Shown: in pieces, positions 62,424 to 64,000 of the stretch
Layout of the letters: each line of letters opens with the position of its first letter
How positions within the stretch are numbered: the stretch's first letter is position 1
NCBI RefSeq assembly: GCF_000960085.1
Contig: NZ_JYGT01000003.1
Coordinates: forward strand, 32,893-96,892
DNA: 64,000 nt
DNA from: Streptococcus infantis
Lineage (GTDB): Bacteria > Bacillota > Bacilli > Lactobacillales > Streptococcaceae
Direction of reading: 5' to 3'
Notes under the pieces: generated by a model
The model's database searches: none
What the model saw: only the letters and a program-made list of their open reading frames with translations
What the model was told of the DNA's origin: nothing
Position numbers and translations under genes: made by a program

Positions 62424-62442
62424 ATTGTATAAAAAATACAAT
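62424..62442 (+). repeat. Small hairpin after the G5 protein gene
   Basis: ATTGTAT and ATACAAT around AAAAA. No T run, so a weak or absent terminator. The rest of the spacer to 62558 is A-rich and holds the next promoter. Confidence 0.4.
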
Positions 62443-62499
62443 GAAAAACTAAAAACTGAATATTTTTATAAAAAAACTGAAAAAAAGTCGAAAAAAGAC

Positions 62500-62528
62500 T
62501 TGCCAGTATATTCTAAAAATGCTATGAT
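62500..62528 (+). promoter_or_regulatory. Promoter of the Thr-rich adhesin gene
   Basis: TTGCCA at 62500-62505, 17 bases, TATGAT at 62523-62528 with a TGC before it. AAAGGAG at 62544-62550 precedes the ATG by eight bases. Confidence 0.7.
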
Positions 62529-62558
62529 ATATCTGATTAAATTAAAGGAGTTTATGTG

Positions 62559-64000
62559 ATGAAGATTTCACAAAAGAGCGTTACACGCATCTTAGCGTTT
62601 GTAAGTATCTTTGTACTTTCATTGACATCATTGACGACAGTCTTTGGTGCTGAAGTAACAAACTATACTAACAACACTACAATTACCCTCAATGGTAAAG
62701 CTATTACTGCTGATACAAAAGTAGGTAGAGGCCAAGCCATGGAAGCTACAAACAGCATTAGTTTCCCAGATTCTCAAGCAATCAATGCAGGTGATACACT
62801 TGTTCTTGACTTGCCAAAAGAATTGAACTGGCCAGTTAAGTCAGAATTCCCAATCAAAAACGGTTCTGAAATCATTGGTAATGCAGTTGCTGACCCAGCT
62901 ACTGGTAAAACAACAGTAACCTTCACTGACTATTTCTCTAAAAACCCACAAAACAAGAGAATGTCATTGAAATATGATATTGTTATTAATGCGGCGAATG
63001 TTACTAAGTCAGGACCACAAACATTTAAGTATGGTGAGCAAACTTATAATTTGACATATGATCCAGATTCTACTGCAATTGGTCAATACGAGTACAAGTA
63101 TGGATACCAAGACCCACAAAATCCTAAACGTATCAAGTGGAAAGTTATCTTGAACGCTGCTCAAGACAAATTGAACAAGATGGTTATCACAGATGAGCTT
63201 GCTGACGGACAAGTATTGGTAAAAGGAAGCCTTCGTGCTGTACGTTACGCTCGACAACCTAAAGCTATCGAAAGTGAAGAGCAACTTACAAAACTTGACC
63301 CAACTGACAACTTCACTAAGAAAGCTGAGTATACTACGAACGCTGCAGGTCAAATCACTGGTTTCACGATCAACTTTGGTGACAACTGGAACTGGCCAAT
63401 GTACTTGGAGTACACTACTGAGTTGACTGAAGCTAAGAAAAAAGGTGATGTAGTTAACAACGTCATCAAGTGGAAAGCTGAAAACTTCCCTAACGAACGT
63501 AGCTATCCTGCTAAGACACTCATCTACACTGCGTCTGGTGAAGGTGAAGGGGAAACTACAACAACTACAACAACTACAACAACAACAACTACAACAACTA
63601 CAACAACAGAAGCTCCTACAACGACAGAAGCTCCTACAACGACAGAAGCTCCTACAACAACAGAAGCTCCTACAACAACAGAAGCTCCTACAACGACAGA
63701 AGCTCCTACAACGACAGAAGCTCCTACAACAACAGAAGCTCCTACAACAACAGAAGCTCCTACAACGACAGAAGCTCCTACAACAACAGAAGCTCCTACA
63801 ACGACAGAAGCTCCTACAACAACAGAAGCTCCTACAACGACAGAAGCTCCTACAACAACAGAAGCTCCTACAACAACAGAAGCTCCTACAACAACAGAAG
63901 CTCCTACAACAACAGAAGCTCCTACAACAACAGAAGCTCCTACAACAACAGAAGCTCCTACAACAACAGAAGCTCCTACAACAACAGAAGCTCCTACAAC
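62559..64000 (+). CDS. SdrG-like adhesin with (TTTEAP)n stalk, cut by the window end
   Basis: At least 480 codons, no stop before the window end. Signal peptide about residues 1-31 (LSLTSLTTVFGAEV). Residues about 32-325 resemble the adhesive Ig-like N2/N3 region of SdrG/fibrinogen-binding MSCRAMMs (ISFPDSQAINAGDTLVLDLPKEL; FTINFGDNWNWPMYLEYTTEL), by pattern only. From residue 332 it is poly-Thr, then the hexapeptide TTTEAP repeated. Ser/Thr-rich stalks of this kind are often glycosylated. An LPxTG anchor would be expected downstream but is not in view. I chose ATG 62559; the ATG at 62554 is followed by TGA. Confidence 0.88.
   Translation, partial: MKISQKSVTRILAFVSIFVLSLTSLTTVFGAEVTNYTNNTTITLNGKAITADTKVGRGQAMEATNSISFPDSQAINAGDTLVLDLPKELNWPVKSEFPIKNGSEIIGNAVADPATGKTTVTFTDYFSKNPQNKRMSLKYDIVINAANVTKSGPQTFKYGEQTYNLTYDPDSTAIGQYEYKYGYQDPQNPKRIKWKVILNAAQDKLNKMVITDELADGQVLVKGSLRAVRYARQPKAIESEEQLTKLDPTDNFTKKAEYTTNAAGQITGFTINFGDNWNWPMYLEYTTELTEAKKKGDVVNNVIKWKAENFPNERSYPAKTLIYTASGEGEGETTTTTTTTTTTTTTTTTTEAPTTTEAPTTTEAPTTTEAPTTTEAPTTTEAPTTTEAPTTTEAPTTTEAPTTTEAPTTTEAPTTTEAPTTTEAPTTTEAPTTTEAPTTTEAPTTTEAPTTTEAPTTTEAPTTTEAPTTTEAPTTTEAPT
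63609..64000 (+). repeat. 18-bp tandem repeat encoding EAPTTT
   Basis: GAAGCTCCTACAACAACA and its synonymous form with G at position 15 repeat head to tail, starting every 18 bases from 63609; 22 units begin before the end, the last one partial. It stays in frame. The tract continues past 64000, so its full length is unknown and likely variable. Confidence 0.95.

Noticed and set aside
62554-62559. ATG at 62554 as the start of the Thr-rich adhesin
   Set aside because: It is followed at once by TGA; the next ATG at 62559 is at proper distance from AAAGGAG and opens the signal peptide.
63609-64000. CRISPR-like regular spacing
   Set aside because: The 18-bp units are contiguous with no unique spacers, remain in frame and encode TTTEAP; this is a coding tandem repeat.

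Overview
The window is chromosomal DNA of a low-GC mitis-group Streptococcus (S. mitis, S. oralis, S. infantis or a close relative; the species cannot be fixed from the sequence alone). The evidence is the PcsB/MreCD/RodZ cell-wall set, the StrH exo-hexosaminidase with its neighbouring BgaC/mannose-type PTS operon, EcfA1-EcfA2-EcfT beside pgsA, extended -10 promoters, strong AGGAGG-type ribosome sites and LPxTG surface proteins. No tRNA, rRNA, CRISPR array, insertion sequence or prophage gene was found.

Layout. 1-1485 (minus): recF and a YaaA-like S4 protein. 1645-9373 (plus): a run of cell-envelope and transport genes (paired M16 peptidase homologues, rodZ, pgsA, ecfA1-ecfA2-ecfT, mreC-mreD), followed by pcsB behind a candidate WalR (VicR) box. 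10897-12108: a FemAB/MurMN-type aminoacyltransferase. 12378-14279: rpsB-tsf. 14728-29945: an almost complete IMP pathway (purC, L, F, M, N, H, then purD, E, K and purB), with candidate PurR boxes before purC and purD, and a ketopantoate-reductase-like gene plus a 75-aa gene between purK and purB. The spacers purL-purF, purF-purM and purD-purE carry clear inverted repeats; the purD-purE spacer folds as a multi-branched structure, and the purF-purM spacer carries a vestigial copy of the purM start.

29993-41927: host-glycan use. Minus-strand strH (two GH20 domains, cell-wall anchored) and a GntR/UTRA regulator lie opposite a plus-strand operon of beta-galactosidase bgaC, PTS IIB-IIC-IID-IIA, the SIS isomerase agaS and galM. 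Together they would trim GlcNAc and Gal from host glycans, import the sugars and feed them to glycolysis.

41968-46595: minus-strand rpoY-rnjA and plus-strand tsaB-rimI-tsaD (tRNA t6A and ribosomal protein acetylation). 46662-54149: a secreted BamE-like hypothetical, azlC-azlD, an amino-acid binding lipoprotein, and a methionine-uptake operon (metQ, M20 peptidase, metN, metP) behind a near-perfect MET box; then a minus-strand MptD-type ECF S component. 54344-55621: hisS.

55897-64000: two surface-protein genes. The first (2172 aa) combines a right-handed beta-helix region with sixteen G5-like repeats, the last ten organised in exact 711-bp super-repeats, and ends in LPETG. The second is cut by the window end: a signal peptide, an SdrG-like adhesin region, then a Thr-rich 18-bp repeat tract (TTTEAP) of at least 21 complete units. 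I see no clearly new multi-gene system. The best candidates for something undescribed are the structured purD-purE spacer, the purF-purM duplicated start, the G5 super-repeat protein and the extra MurMN-like gene.
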